Assembly: GCF_046271865.1 (NCBI RefSeq)
Contig: NZ_CP176580.1
Coordinates: 1,922,001 to 1,986,000 of the forward strand
Direction: 5' to 3'
Length of the DNA stretch: 64,000 nucleotides
DNA from: Nitrincola salilacus
Lineage (GTDB): Bacteria > Pseudomonadota > Gammaproteobacteria > Pseudomonadales > Balneatricaceae
Both the position numbers and the translations under genes were made by a program. Below, one piece after another: positions 45,090-54,164 of this stretch. Numbering within the stretch: the stretch's first letter is position 1; every line of letters starts with the position of its first letter. Under the pieces are notes generated by a model. That model saw only the letters and a list, made by a program, of their open reading frames with translations, ran no database searches and was not told the origin of the DNA.

Positions 45090-46322
45090 TCAGGTCACTG
45101 ATGAGCGAACCTGAAAGCGTGGTGCTTGATACTCGCCGCTTTCCACTACATCACAGAAGTGCTTTGCAGCCTGCCAGACATCTTCATAGCTGAGGTAAAG
45201 GGGAGTGAAGCCGAAGCGCAGCAGGCCCGGTTCACGATAATCGCCGATAACGCCGCGTTCGATCAGTGCCTGCACAATAGCGTATCCATGCTGCTGATTA
45301 ATCAGCGATACCTGGCTGCCGCGCTGTTCTGCAGGCGGCGTGATATCTTCAATCGAGTGGCGCTGCAGCGTATCGGCTATGCATTCGCGGAACAGCTCGG
45401 TCATCTTCAGGCTCTTGGCGCGCAGCTCTGCCAGATTGACCTCTTGCCACAGAGCCAGTGAGGCTTCCAGCGCACTGTAGATCAGCGCTGAATGGGTGCC
45501 GGTTCTGAAGCGTGTCATACCGGAGGCGGGGGCATAATCGCCATCAAATGCAAAAGGAGCCGCATGTCCATGCCAGCCGGTCAGGGGTTGCCAGCCTTTG
45601 TTCTGGTTAGGCTTGCTGACATAGAGGAATCCGGGGGCACCGGGGCCACCGTTCAAGTACTTGTAGGTGCAACCGACAGCAAAGCGCACATCATGTGCAT
45701 GCAGATCCACTTCCAGCGCACCGGCCGAGTGAGCCAGATCCCAGATGATCTCGGCACCGCAGGCGTGCACCTTGCGAGTGATCTCGGCCATGTCGCGTAC
45801 CTGACCAGTTCGATAGTGCACATGGCTGAGGATGACCACGGCGACCTGATCATCCAGATAATCTTCAACCTGACCGCCCACCGGAATAAAACGGTGCTCG
45901 AACTCGGTGAAATGACAGAATCCCTGTGCGATATAGCCATCGGTCGGGAAGTTGCCGCCTTCGCTGAGAATGACCGGGCGCTTGCGCGACTGTGATTCGG
46001 TGATATAGCCGATCAGCTTATAAATATTGAGGGTAATATTATCAGTCACGACGACTTCGCCATCCTGAGCGCCAATCAGCGGTGCAAGCAGATTGCCAAG
46101 GCGCTCCGGAGCATCAAACCAACCCTGATTCCACCCTTTGATCAGTTCATTACGCCACTGAACCAGCGTGCCTTCGACCGCTTCGTGGCTGGCGATCGGT
46201 TGCGCGCCAAGCGAGTTGCCATCCAGGTAGATCATCACCTCTGGCAGGGCAAAGCGTGATTTGAATGCAAACAGCGGATCCTGACGATCCAGATCCTTAA
46301 CTGATTCCAGTGCGACTGACAT
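45090..46322 (-). CDS. kynU: Kynureninase
   Basis: 410 residues, the usual length. KynU is a PLP enzyme that cleaves kynurenine to anthranilate and alanine. Visible marks: YLDGNSLGA near residue 32, VVTDNITLNIYKL, DLAHSAGALEVDLH for cofactor contacts, and CTYKYLNGGPGAPGFLYV with the Schiff-base lysine at 221. No kynA or kynB is adjacent. The gene lies 1.1 kb from trpEG, whose product is also anthranilate. GAGAGAG precedes the ATG. Confidence 0.93.
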   Translation of the reverse strand: MSVALESVKDLDRQDPLFAFKSRFALPEVMIYLDGNSLGAQPIASHEAVEGTLVQWRNELIKGWNQGWFDAPERLGNLLAPLIGAQDGEVVVTDNITLNIYKLIGYITESQSRKRPVILSEGGNFPTDGYIAQGFCHFTEFEHRFIPVGGQVEDYLDDQVAVVILSHVHYRTGQVRDMAEITRKVHACGAEIIWDLAHSAGALEVDLHAHDVRFAVGCTYKYLNGGPGAPGFLYVSKPNQNKGWQPLTGWHGHAAPFAFDGDYAPASGMTRFRTGTHSALIYSALEASLALWQEVNLAELRAKSLKMTELFRECIADTLQRHSIEDITPPAEQRGSQVSLINQQHGYAIVQALIERGVIGDYREPGLLRFGFTPLYLSYEDVWQAAKHFCDVVESGEYQAPRFQVRSSVT

Positions 46323-46488
46323 CTCTCTCTCCCGTCATATTACTTTACACCTGAAATATTACGCTAAAGTGGATGTCATATGCATGCATTTATTGGTGTC
46401 TGATCATCAATAAATGCAAATCAGGTATTTTTTCGCATCCGGGATGATTGAGGCATTGGCCTTGGCATTGATCTTCAATAGTGGCATG

Positions 46489-47250
46489 TCAGTGTAGCTG
46501 TCTGGCCAGAAATGCCTGCAGGGCAGACCAGGACGCTCGATCTGCGGCCAGGTCATAATCACCACTGCCAAATACGGTATAGGAGTGTCGAGCGCCGCCA
46601 TACACCTGAGCATGGTGCTCGATACCTGCTTCCTGCAGTGCATCCAGCAGGCTGGCCAGATCCTGCATGCCAGACACCGGGTCGGCAGAACCGTGCAGGA
46701 TCAGTAGCGGCGCGGTAACAGAGTCGTAATTCTGACCCTCCGGCAATCCCAGCCCACCATGGAAGGAGACAAAACCCTGGGTATCGGCACCCGCGCGGGC
46801 CATCTCCAGTACCGCAGCGCCCCCAAAGCAATAACCCATCACCACCACCTTGTCGGTGGCACCGGGTATCTCGCTCGTCTGAGCCAGAGATCCCATCAGC
46901 CGTGCCCGGAACTCCTCACGATCGGCATACAACTCGCCAGTGCGCTGACGGTTCTCCTCCATCGACTGTGGCTGATTGCCCTGACCGAACAGATCCACGG
47001 CAAAGGCTGTATACCCCTCGGCGGCCAGCATCTCGGCACGGCGAATTTCATAGCCATCCACGCCATTCCAGTCATGGATAATCATCACCGTTCCGCGCGT
47101 CTGCTCAACATTGCTGTTATAGGCGACATAGCCCTCGTAAGCGATCCCGTTCACTTCATAGACATGAGACGTGCTCGTGATCCCAGCTTGGGCGATGGAT
47201 GAGAAAAGCAGGGTGCCGAGCACAGTGCCGGCAGCTTTGTTAACACGCAT
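46489..47250 (-). CDS. Exported dienelactone hydrolase-family protein
   Basis: 253 residues from ATG 47250 (AGGAG upstream). A signal peptide (VNKAAGTVLGTLLFSSIAQAG) directs it to the periplasm, unlike classical cytoplasmic dienelactone hydrolases. The nucleophile elbow is GYCFGG with cysteine 141, the acid is in ILHGSADPVSGM and the histidine in GGARHSYTVFG. The nearby GMQ..LLDAL and DW-NG motifs fit the family. Substrate unknown. Confidence 0.85.
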   Translation of the reverse strand: MRVNKAAGTVLGTLLFSSIAQAGITSTSHVYEVNGIAYEGYVAYNSNVEQTRGTVMIIHDWNGVDGYEIRRAEMLAAEGYTAFAVDLFGQGNQPQSMEENRQRTGELYADREEFRARLMGSLAQTSEIPGATDKVVVMGYCFGGAAVLEMARAGADTQGFVSFHGGLGLPEGQNYDSVTAPLLILHGSADPVSGMQDLASLLDALQEAGIEHHAQVYGGARHSYTVFGSGDYDLAADRASWSALQAFLARQLH

Positions 47251-47379
47251 GATAACGCTCCTGTGTTGATTCATACCTCCTACGACCCAAATACCAAGGA
47301 TGGATCCCGGAAGTCGCATTCTGCTATTGAGCTAAGTTAACGAATGGCGTTTTGTCAAAAGGAGTGTTGGGAAAGCGGA

Positions 47380-47409
47380 GAAAAGGGGTTCGGTACCGGA
47401 CCCCTTTTC
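47380..47409 (-). terminator. Terminator of the trpR-trpE-trpG unit
   Basis: GAAAAGGGGT (47380-47389) pairs with ACCCCTTTTC (47400-47409), and the palindromic CGGTACCG fills the centre, so almost the whole 30 bases can pair. It lies 11 bp past the trpG stop on the minus strand. Confidence 0.8.
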
Positions 47410-47419
47410 CGAGGCTTGT

Positions 47420-48079
47420 TCAGCCGAACAGGAAGTTCTGGATCAGTTCTTTGCCGCCTTCGGTGGCGAAGGATTCGGGGTGGAACTGGATGCCCTGGAT
47501 CGGCAGGTGGCGGTGGCGCACGCCCATGATTTCGAACGGGCCGCCTGCACGAGCCTTTTCTGTGTCATTCAGCGCGCTCAAATCTGCTTCGCCGACCAGT
47601 GCGGTGATCTCCAGGTTGGCGGGGAAGCTGGCGGCTTCAGCCATCAGGGAGTGGTAGCGCATCACTTCGAGCTGGTCCGGGATGTCGCGGAAGATATCGC
47701 GGCCGTTGTGGCTGATCGGGCTGATCTTGCCATGCATCGGCAGATTGGCCTTGACGATCTTGCCGCCGAACACATGCACAATACCCTGCATACCAAGGCA
47801 GACGCCCAGCAATGGAATCTCCGGGCCAAGTTCGCGGATCACATCGGCGCATACGCCGAAGTAGGATTCATCATCCGGTGAACCGGGGCCAGGGGAGATG
47901 ATGATGCGGCTGGGTTTGAGTGCGCGGATCTCTTCCAGCGTCACCTCATCGTTACGCTTGACGATGATAGTGAAGTCGTCGATCTCCTCTTTCAGTCGGG
48001 CGCTGGTCAGTACTTCGCCGATGAACTGATAGAGGTTGTAGGTAAACGAATCGTAGTTATCGATAATCAGAACTTTCAC
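47420..48079 (-). CDS. trpG: Anthranilate synthase glutamine amidotransferase subunit
   Basis: 219 residues, class-I glutamine amidotransferase. It supplies ammonia to TrpE. DNYDSFTYNLYQFIGEV opens the protein. The oxyanion strand is SPGPGSPDDE, the nucleophile elbow is GVCLGMQG with the catalytic cysteine, and the His-Glu pair is in QFHPESFATEGG. It is longer than the usual 190-200 residues because of an insert near residues 26-36. The start overlaps trpE by 4 nt. Confidence 0.9.
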   Translation of the reverse strand: MKVLIIDNYDSFTYNLYQFIGEVLTSARLKEEIDDFTIIVKRNDEVTLEEIRALKPSRIIISPGPGSPDDESYFGVCADVIRELGPEIPLLGVCLGMQGIVHVFGGKIVKANLPMHGKISPISHNGRDIFRDIPDQLEVMRYHSLMAEAASFPANLEITALVGEADLSALNDTEKARAGGPFEIMGVRHRHLPIQGIQFHPESFATEGGKELIQNFLFG

Positions 48080-49491
48080 TGGGCGGACTCCTGTTCAGCC
48101 GCTGCGGTAAATCGCTCCAGTGCCTTGCGCGTACCGGCAAATTTGCGCTGGATCTCTTCGTATTCATCTTCCGGATTGGAGTCGTACACATTGCCGCCAC
48201 AGGTCTGAACATAGGCGTTCTCACCCTTGGCAAACACGGTACGGATCGGGATTGCAAAGGTGCAGTCGCCATTGAAGGAGAAGTTACCGACCGCACCGCC
48301 ATAAGGGCCGCGACCATCCACTTCCAGCTCATCAATGATCTTCATCGCTTCGATCTTCGGTGCGCCGGTCAGGGTGCCGGCAGGGAAGTTACTGGCCAGT
48401 GCCGAGAACATATCTTCGGACTCATCAATGATGCCGACGATCTCACTGGAGATATGCTGCACATGACTGAAGCGTTTGATATCCATCAGGCTGCGCACTT
48501 TTACGGTACCGAAGCGGGCAACGCGGCCGATATCGTTGCGGTGCAGATCGACGATCATATTGTGCTCGGCAATCTCTTTCGGATCATTGAGCAGGGCGCG
48601 TGCGAACTGGGTATCTTCGGTCGCATCTTTGCCACGGCGGGTGGTGCCGGCCAGCGGGAAGGTCTCCATCTCACCCTGGCGCAAACGGAACAGCAACTCG
48701 GGGCTGGCGCCGATGATCTTCTGATCGCCGAATTTGATGTAGTACATCTGCGGGGAGGGGTTCACCTCGCGCAACTGTTCGTAGATGCTGATGGTGTCGC
48801 CCTGCAGTTTCAGATGCTTCTTGAATCCGACTTCGCACTGGAACACCTTGCCATCGATAATATCCTGCTTCACTTTCATGACCGCTCTGGCGTGTTCCTC
48901 GCGTGACATGGTTTCACCGGTGAAAGTGATACTGAGCGGGCCGTTGCCCTCATACTCGGCATGGATCAGTTCGTTGACCCGCTCCATGCGGTTTTCGCTG
49001 TAGTAGAAGTAGATGATCTCGCCGGTCATCTTGTCCAGAATCAGGCCATCTTTATACAGGCCGAAGCGGAACGCATCGAAGTAGTCGTTGCTCTTGAGCG
49101 ACAGCGTTGGCTCGAAATACTGCATGCAATCATAGCCAAGGTAGCCGGTCAGGCCACCGGCATACTTACGTGAAATGATGTTCTGCGGCATGATCTCGCG
49201 CAGCAGATAGTAGGGGTTATCACTCTCGTAACTTTCGCTGCTGCCATCGCGCTGGGTGATGGTCAGCGTGCGCTTCACGGCTGAGATGATCAGTTCGGGG
49301 TCGAAGCCGATGATCGAATAGCGTGATATGTGGCTGTCTTCACCCAGAGATTCGAGCATGAAGCAGGTGTCATAATGCTTCTCGATCTTCTGAAACAGGT
49401 TGAAGAAATCGCAGTCTGCCGCAAGGGTGACGTAATGCGGCTTGCGGGGTAGCTCTATTTTCTGGGGCTTGCTTGGCTTATCGGTCGGCAT
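48076..49491 (-). CDS. trpE: Anthranilate synthase component I, non-canonical type
   Basis: 471 residues from ATG 49491. The chorismate-using fold is clear: ASPELLFRL, PLAGTTRRGKD, DLHRNDIGRVA, HISSEIVG, LTGAPKIEAMKIIDELE and TCGGNVYDSNPE. These motifs fit anthranilate synthase, and trpG is next door. It is shorter than the 500-520 residue TrpE of most gammaproteobacteria. The N-terminal domain (YVTLAADCDFFNLFQKIEKHYDTCFMLESLG) diverges from that form, which suggests a separately acquired lineage (inference). Control by the TrpR just upstream is likely. Confidence 0.88.
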   Translation of the reverse strand: MPTDKPSKPQKIELPRKPHYVTLAADCDFFNLFQKIEKHYDTCFMLESLGEDSHISRYSIIGFDPELIISAVKRTLTITQRDGSSESYESDNPYYLLREIMPQNIISRKYAGGLTGYLGYDCMQYFEPTLSLKSNDYFDAFRFGLYKDGLILDKMTGEIIYFYYSENRMERVNELIHAEYEGNGPLSITFTGETMSREEHARAVMKVKQDIIDGKVFQCEVGFKKHLKLQGDTISIYEQLREVNPSPQMYYIKFGDQKIIGASPELLFRLRQGEMETFPLAGTTRRGKDATEDTQFARALLNDPKEIAEHNMIVDLHRNDIGRVARFGTVKVRSLMDIKRFSHVQHISSEIVGIIDESEDMFSALASNFPAGTLTGAPKIEAMKIIDELEVDGRGPYGGAVGNFSFNGDCTFAIPIRTVFAKGENAYVQTCGGNVYDSNPEDEYEEIQRKFAGTRKALERFTAAAEQESAQ

Positions 49492-49534
49492 ATCTGACTC
49501 TGCTTGTAATCTGTGTATGTCTGTGACGTGCGGT

Positions 49535-49837
49535 CTATGTGTTTGACGGTTTCCGCCCCTGAGTGCTGAGCACACGTGATCCCCGCGATACGGTTGCGAT
49601 ACCGACCCCCAGTTGCTCAGCGATCTTGCGCTGCGGAACACCGGCCTCCAGCATGCGGAAGATCTGCAGGCGCTTGGTGATCTCGCTCAACTCGGCGGGG
49701 GTCAGCAGGCTTTCGAGAACCTGCAACATTTCGTCATGGCTGTTGACGGCCAGAAGATAGTCGAGCAGTTCCCGAGTGTGCATCTCTGCATCAGCGGTTT
49801 GTGGGTTGTCTGGGTTATCTGGGTTGTGTGTATTCAT
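49535..49837 (-). CDS. trpR: Trp operon repressor
   Basis: 100 residues from ATG 49837. The TrpR core is complete: LLTPAELSEITKRLQIFRMLEAGVPQRKIAEQLGVGIATVSRGSRVL, with the helix-turn-helix in the last 20 residues and Arg residues positioned to bind tryptophan. The first 18 codons are odd: they include nine-base repeats giving NPDNPDNPQ, and an in-frame ATG at 49783 would give a normal TrpR N-terminus. No ribosome site precedes 49837, because the operator lies there. Confidence 0.85.
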   Translation of the reverse strand: MNTHNPDNPDNPQTADAEMHTRELLDYLLAVNSHDEMLQVLESLLTPAELSEITKRLQIFRMLEAGVPQRKIAEQLGVGIATVSRGSRVLSTQGRKPSNT

Positions 49838-49855
49838 GTACTAGTACGCTATCAC
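49838..49855 (-). promoter_or_regulatory. TrpR-type operator abutting the trpR start
   Basis: Minus strand GTGATAGCGTACTAGTAC ends one base before the ATG. The right half ACTAGTAC is identical to the TrpR operator half-site; the left half is degenerate (GTgaTAG). A TATATT -10-like element at 49856-49861 touches it. Binding would block transcription, and the leader would be nearly absent. Confidence 0.6.
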
Positions 49856-49881
49856 AATATACTGTTGAGTCAAGCGGAGAT

Positions 49882-51420
49882 TCAGCGCTTCAGTACATTT
49901 TTGATCAAGCGGCCCGTGCCTCTGGCCTGTTGCAGGAGTTTTCGCCAGTCGCTCTTTCTGGCCAGCAGTTGCAACCGCTGTGAACGGCCTTTCTTTGCCA
50001 GTTCCAGTCGCTCCTGCAGCAGTGCCCAGAGCAGGTTGATATTATAGCCATCCGGCCCCTGATCCAGCCGCACCGGGAGCAGATCGGTATCTGGCACTTT
50101 CAGATCCTGAGCGATCTGCTGCAACGCCTCGTATATGGCGATTGCTTTGGGTTGAGTGCGGGCGATCAGGTCATAGGGAGGTGACCACTCGCGTGCCGGT
50201 GACAGTCGATCGATATGGCTGACGACCAGCAACAGCGGAGGCATGCTGCGCCTGGGGTTGTCGCGGAACCAGTCGCGGATCATCTCCAGTGCACGAAAAT
50301 CCATCTCGCGATCAGCGCGGTTGGCGGCAATGACCCAGAGAATGCAATCGACATCGGCACACTGCGCTGCCAGGCGTTTCAGGGCAGCATCATTATCGAT
50401 GCCGGGGGAGTCAATCAGCACAGCGAGAGTTTCGTCATCCTGGCTGAGTCGGTAGCGGCGGCTGTCTGCCGTCATCGGCAACAGATCCACTGCGGCTTGA
50501 GTGTCCTTCAGTAGTGCATTAGCCAGGCTGGATTTTCCGGTGTTGACCTGTCCCGCAATCAGTACCTGAACCGGGCCTGCTGGTGGCTGTGTCATGCTGT
50601 CACTGGCTGCCAGGTTCGATAGCTGAACTGAATCGACCTGGAGCCTACCGGAATACAGATCGATCGCGGCGCGGCCTATCTCTTCAATCCAGATGCGTAC
50701 ACCGCGCTGTTGCAGATAGTCGCTGGTTTCATCAAAAGCGATGCCCAGTATGCGATCGCGGGCTTCAGCCAGCAGTGCCGACAGAGGGTTGATCAGCCGC
50801 ACCAGTCGGTAAGCCATAGTGGCTCCCCGATAGAGCTTCATGCTGCCTTCACGATACTCCCACAGGCGCAGTATCTGACCCACCTGGATCATATGGGCAG
50901 CCGGCACCTGATCCAGCAGCACCAGACGCAACTGCTGGCTGACACGCTCACTCAGCAACAGTGCTTCCGGCAGGGTGAAGTTCCAGACCGGGTCCTTATG
51001 ATCCGGATGGTAATGGCGGGCAACCTGCTCGATCACCTGTCGTGCGCTTTGTTGCAGCAGTGTCCAACTACCCAGAATGTTCTTGTCGGAGGATTGCGCC
51101 AGTTTCAGCACCTCCTGCCAGGCGGCCAGCTCCTGTGGCGACCAGTTATCACTCGGCGGTGTTACGGGTGACTGCAATGCCTCGGATTGATCGGAGGAGG
51201 CGGGGGGCTTATCAGGTGTCAGGCGGCGCTGCATCCACAGAGCGATCAGATAGCCGGTCAGGGTCAGTAGTATCAGCGTGGCCAGCCAGGGGTAGATCAG
51301 ATTTGTCTGCCACAGCCAGATCAGCCCCGCCGGCAACAGCATCAGGGCAGGCAATGTGATCAGTAGTAGAACAGTGATCGTCAGCAGCAGTGTCTGGCGG
51401 CGGGTAGGTCTTTTACTCAT
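49882..51420 (-). CDS. Membrane-anchored Era/dynamin-like GTPase
   Basis: 512 residues. Two transmembrane helices (about 10-35 and 45-63) are followed by a linker and helical region (100-280) and a GTPase domain: P-loop GQVNTGKSS at 290-298, G3 motif DSPG, and G4-like SHID in place of NKxD. The unusual G4 is shared by dynamin-like and YfjP-type GTPases in bacteria. It is 8 bp after the DUF697 GTPase gene, so they form a pair. Role unknown; membrane remodelling or stress is only a guess. Confidence 0.82.
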   Translation of the reverse strand: MSKRPTRRQTLLLTITVLLLITLPALMLLPAGLIWLWQTNLIYPWLATLILLTLTGYLIALWMQRRLTPDKPPASSDQSEALQSPVTPPSDNWSPQELAAWQEVLKLAQSSDKNILGSWTLLQQSARQVIEQVARHYHPDHKDPVWNFTLPEALLLSERVSQQLRLVLLDQVPAAHMIQVGQILRLWEYREGSMKLYRGATMAYRLVRLINPLSALLAEARDRILGIAFDETSDYLQQRGVRIWIEEIGRAAIDLYSGRLQVDSVQLSNLAASDSMTQPPAGPVQVLIAGQVNTGKSSLANALLKDTQAAVDLLPMTADSRRYRLSQDDETLAVLIDSPGIDNDAALKRLAAQCADVDCILWVIAANRADREMDFRALEMIRDWFRDNPRRSMPPLLLVVSHIDRLSPAREWSPPYDLIARTQPKAIAIYEALQQIAQDLKVPDTDLLPVRLDQGPDGYNINLLWALLQERLELAKKGRSQRLQLLARKSDWRKLLQQARGTGRLIKNVLKR

Positions 51421-51428
51421 AGAGATAG

Positions 51429-52667
51429 CTACTCGTCATGATCTGTCTTCTGGCGTTTGAGTCGATCATGGAACATCTGATACGCCTCCTTCAATGAGCC
51501 GCGATAGGCGCGGGCGACACCGTCTGGATCATTTTTGCCAAGCGCTCTCTGCTGCAAATAGTAGCAGGCGGCTCTGCCGAGTGCATAGGTGACCGCTGCG
51601 CTGGCCGTACCTGCCGCCACAGCACCCACGGATTGCCCATAGATCGGCACCAGCTTGCCCAACTGGCGTGCGCCGAAGCTGGCACCGATGCCTAGCAGCG
51701 TGCCGGAACCGAGCGACGTGGCAAACTCGGTCAGGGTGCGCCTGTCCCACTCGCACTGGTAGATGCTGGCAATGGAGTGCAACATCTTCCCTTGCAGGGT
51801 TGGCACAGTGATAAAACCGGCGACCGGGATCATATCGGTGATTCCCGCTGCTGTTGAATAGCCTATCAGGTGAGGGTGGACCTGCTGGAGACGCTGATCA
51901 CCTTCGTTCAGCAGCAGGCTTCTGATTTGCAGTCGCTGCGTTTCATCCAGTACCTGATCCATCGCATCCAGCAGCGCATCCAGACCATAATCCGGCTCAG
52001 TGAACTGATCTTCCGGCTTGGTTAGATCAACCGCGACCGACAGAAAAGGGCCTTTGCCCGGTAGGTCACTGAAGGTCTCAACCTGTGCTTTCAGTGCGCG
52101 CTGCAGATCGATCAGGTCGGGAGTGATGAGCAGTTGCTCATAGTCGGGATGATCGCGATCATCTTTATAGGCATCATGGAGTCGAGTCTGGACCAGTATC
52201 ACCGGCCAGTCGGGATGGTGCTGGCGGATCCGAATCAGATGCTGCAGAACATTCTCCTGCTGCGGATCCAGCGCTCGCACCACAACCAGAACCGCATCTG
52301 CTTTCTGTCCGATCTCGTCAAGTTCGTCTTCCGGGCTTTTTTCATAGGAATAGCCCAGCTCATCCATGCCACGTGTATCGATAAAGCGCACCAGTGGCAA
52401 CTCCGGCGGGAACTCAAACTGGCGCGTATGGCGGGTGCAGGGTTTGAAGCCAGCACCTATCTCCGCTTCCGGATGACGGGTGATGGCATGAATGATGGAG
52501 GTTTTGCCTGACTGCACCTTGCCGAGCATCCAGAGCGCGGGTGCCTGGCTCCGAGCCTGCTCGGCAACTACAACTTCAGTATTTGAATCAGCCTTTGAAT
52601 CAGGCGCTGGATTCAATACTGTCTGAACGATACGTTTCCAGTTTCTGTTCAGAAGATTAAAATCCAT
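51429..52667 (-). CDS. GTPase with C-terminal DUF697 domain
   Basis: 412 residues. The P-loop GKVQSGKTS is at 49-57, followed by IDTRGMDELGY (G3) and QTRLHD at the G4 position, again not the canonical NKxD. Residues from about 270 form a DUF697-like domain with Gly/Ala-rich membrane-active helices (TAAGITDMIPVAGF, GSGTLLGIGASFGARQLGKLVPIYGQSVGAVAAGTASAAVTYALGRA). YcjF-family proteins have the same architecture. Likely partner of the membrane GTPase 8 bp downstream. Confidence 0.82.
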   Translation of the reverse strand: MDFNLLNRNWKRIVQTVLNPAPDSKADSNTEVVVAEQARSQAPALWMLGKVQSGKTSIIHAITRHPEAEIGAGFKPCTRHTRQFEFPPELPLVRFIDTRGMDELGYSYEKSPEDELDEIGQKADAVLVVVRALDPQQENVLQHLIRIRQHHPDWPVILVQTRLHDAYKDDRDHPDYEQLLITPDLIDLQRALKAQVETFSDLPGKGPFLSVAVDLTKPEDQFTEPDYGLDALLDAMDQVLDETQRLQIRSLLLNEGDQRLQQVHPHLIGYSTAAGITDMIPVAGFITVPTLQGKMLHSIASIYQCEWDRRTLTEFATSLGSGTLLGIGASFGARQLGKLVPIYGQSVGAVAAGTASAAVTYALGRAACYYLQQRALGKNDPDGVARAYRGSLKEAYQMFHDRLKRQKTDHDE

Positions 52668-52731
52668 CGGCTGTTTCTCCTGGTTATGTTACGGATGCTC
52701 CTGGTTCACTGTTCTAATACCTGCTTTAAAA

Positions 52732-53724
52732 TCAGCCCTCCTGCAGTTTTTTCAGCTGTTTCAGCAGCGAAGGGGGCAGGCTGGATATGACCAGCGTCTC
52801 ATTATCCGGATTGAATTGCACGCCCTTGCCCAGGCTCCCTGTGCCGAAGCTGATCGACAGATCACCACTGCGACCACTGAGGCGAATATACTGGCGCAAT
52901 TGTCGACGATCCGGAATCAGCTCCTCCTTCTTTACCGGCTGATTGTCGCGGAGATACGCCTCGAAGCGCTCAGGTGCCTTCTCATCCACCTGCGCTGACA
53001 GATCCTTGTATACCACCGCTTCGCCCGCTTTGTCCTGCTCGACACAGAAATCGATCACCTTCTCCTTGATCGGCGCGACCTCATCTTCCGGCAGACTGTC
53101 GCAGTAGGCATCGACCAGCTTCAGGAACTGCTCGGTCTCGGCCTTTTTATCGACCTTATCAATATAGCCCAGCCACTCCATCAGCACCGGCTGCAGGCCG
53201 CGATCGCCACGCCCGAAGCTGACAGTCAGGTATTTGGGGGCATCCGCCTCCATTTCGGTCAGGTCGATACAGACCCCAAAGCCGACTTCGCTGAAATCAA
53301 GATACTCGATGCGGCTCAGTTCCAGTGCATTGTTCAGCGTCAGGGCGCCGGTCTGGCGCAGAATGAAGACAAACAGGCGATCACCACGATCCAGCTTCTC
53401 GAGCAGGAAGAAGAGGTTACCGCTGACCAGTTGCTCCTGATTATCCAGCAACAGGCCCAGTTGGCGGCTGACGCGCTCGGCAAAACCGTTGAACGGGATC
53501 TGACCCTCGCGCCATTGCAGCACCAGTGCCTTGAAGGCGTTGGACTCATCGTTGAAAGCGCCATACTGACGGTTGGCACGACCAGACTGAATACGCTTGA
53601 ACTCGCTCAGAATCGACAGGCCATAGGGCTCCGTCGGGTTCTCTTCCGTGCGACAGATCACCTCTGCGGCGCGGGTGATATCGGTCTTGTCGATGTTGTG
53701 AACTATAAACTGGCTGACGGACAT
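52732..53724 (-). CDS. yejK: Nucleoid-associated protein YejK (NdpA family)
   Basis: 330 residues, the normal YejK length, from ATG 53724 (GGAG upstream). The start MSVSQFIVHNIDK matches the family. Other conserved segments are RIQSGRANRQYGAFN, GNLFFLLEKLDRGDRLFVF, YLTVSFGRGDRGLQPVLMEWLGY and SGDLSISFGTGSLGKGVQFNP. The protein binds DNA and the nucleoid in E. coli and can interact with topoisomerase IV. A longer ORF reaching 53817 is not credible. Confidence 0.93.
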   Translation of the reverse strand: MSVSQFIVHNIDKTDITRAAEVICRTEENPTEPYGLSILSEFKRIQSGRANRQYGAFNDESNAFKALVLQWREGQIPFNGFAERVSRQLGLLLDNQEQLVSGNLFFLLEKLDRGDRLFVFILRQTGALTLNNALELSRIEYLDFSEVGFGVCIDLTEMEADAPKYLTVSFGRGDRGLQPVLMEWLGYIDKVDKKAETEQFLKLVDAYCDSLPEDEVAPIKEKVIDFCVEQDKAGEAVVYKDLSAQVDEKAPERFEAYLRDNQPVKKEELIPDRRQLRQYIRLSGRSGDLSISFGTGSLGKGVQFNPDNETLVISSLPPSLLKQLKKLQEG

Positions 53725-53780
53725 TAAGTGTAACTCCTGAATAACGCTGGGTTCTGGCGCTGGGTTCTGGCGAGAGGGTG

Positions 53781-54164
53781 TCAGTCGGTGGCTGGCTGAT
53801 TCAGGCTGCGCTGCCACTGGCTATACCAGCGTGCATAGAGCATGGCGCTGATAAACAGCGTTGTTACCAGCACGACATACAGAATACCGAAGATCTGCGA
53901 ATGGGGAGTCAGTGCCGCAAGCACTGCTTCCATAAAGTAAACCAGTATGACAAAACAGAGCCAGGCGTGCCCGCGAGGCGTGCCCTTGATGATCACACCG
54001 GCAAAGGCCGCGATGGGCAGCACATGAATCAGCCAGATCACCGAAGGGTTATCGCTGGTCGCCGGACTGATCCACATGAACCAGAGTGTGAGCAACAGTA
54101 GCAAACCCCAGTAACTGATCTGGGTGAGTGCTCGGCTGAGGGTGGTTTTCTGTGCCAGTGTCAT
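53781..54164 (-). CDS. DUF2069 membrane protein
   Basis: 127 residues from ATG 54164. Four hydrophobic helices are visible, with conserved WFMWISP, GVIIKGTPRGHAWLCFVILVYF and the C-terminal WYSQWQ. It is last in the arsC-wrbA-DUF2069 operon, an order seen in many pseudomonads and relatives. Function unknown. Confidence 0.83.
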   Translation of the reverse strand: MTLAQKTTLSRALTQISYWGLLLLLTLWFMWISPATSDNPSVIWLIHVLPIAAFAGVIIKGTPRGHAWLCFVILVYFMEAVLAALTPHSQIFGILYVVLVTTLFISAMLYARWYSQWQRSLNQPATD

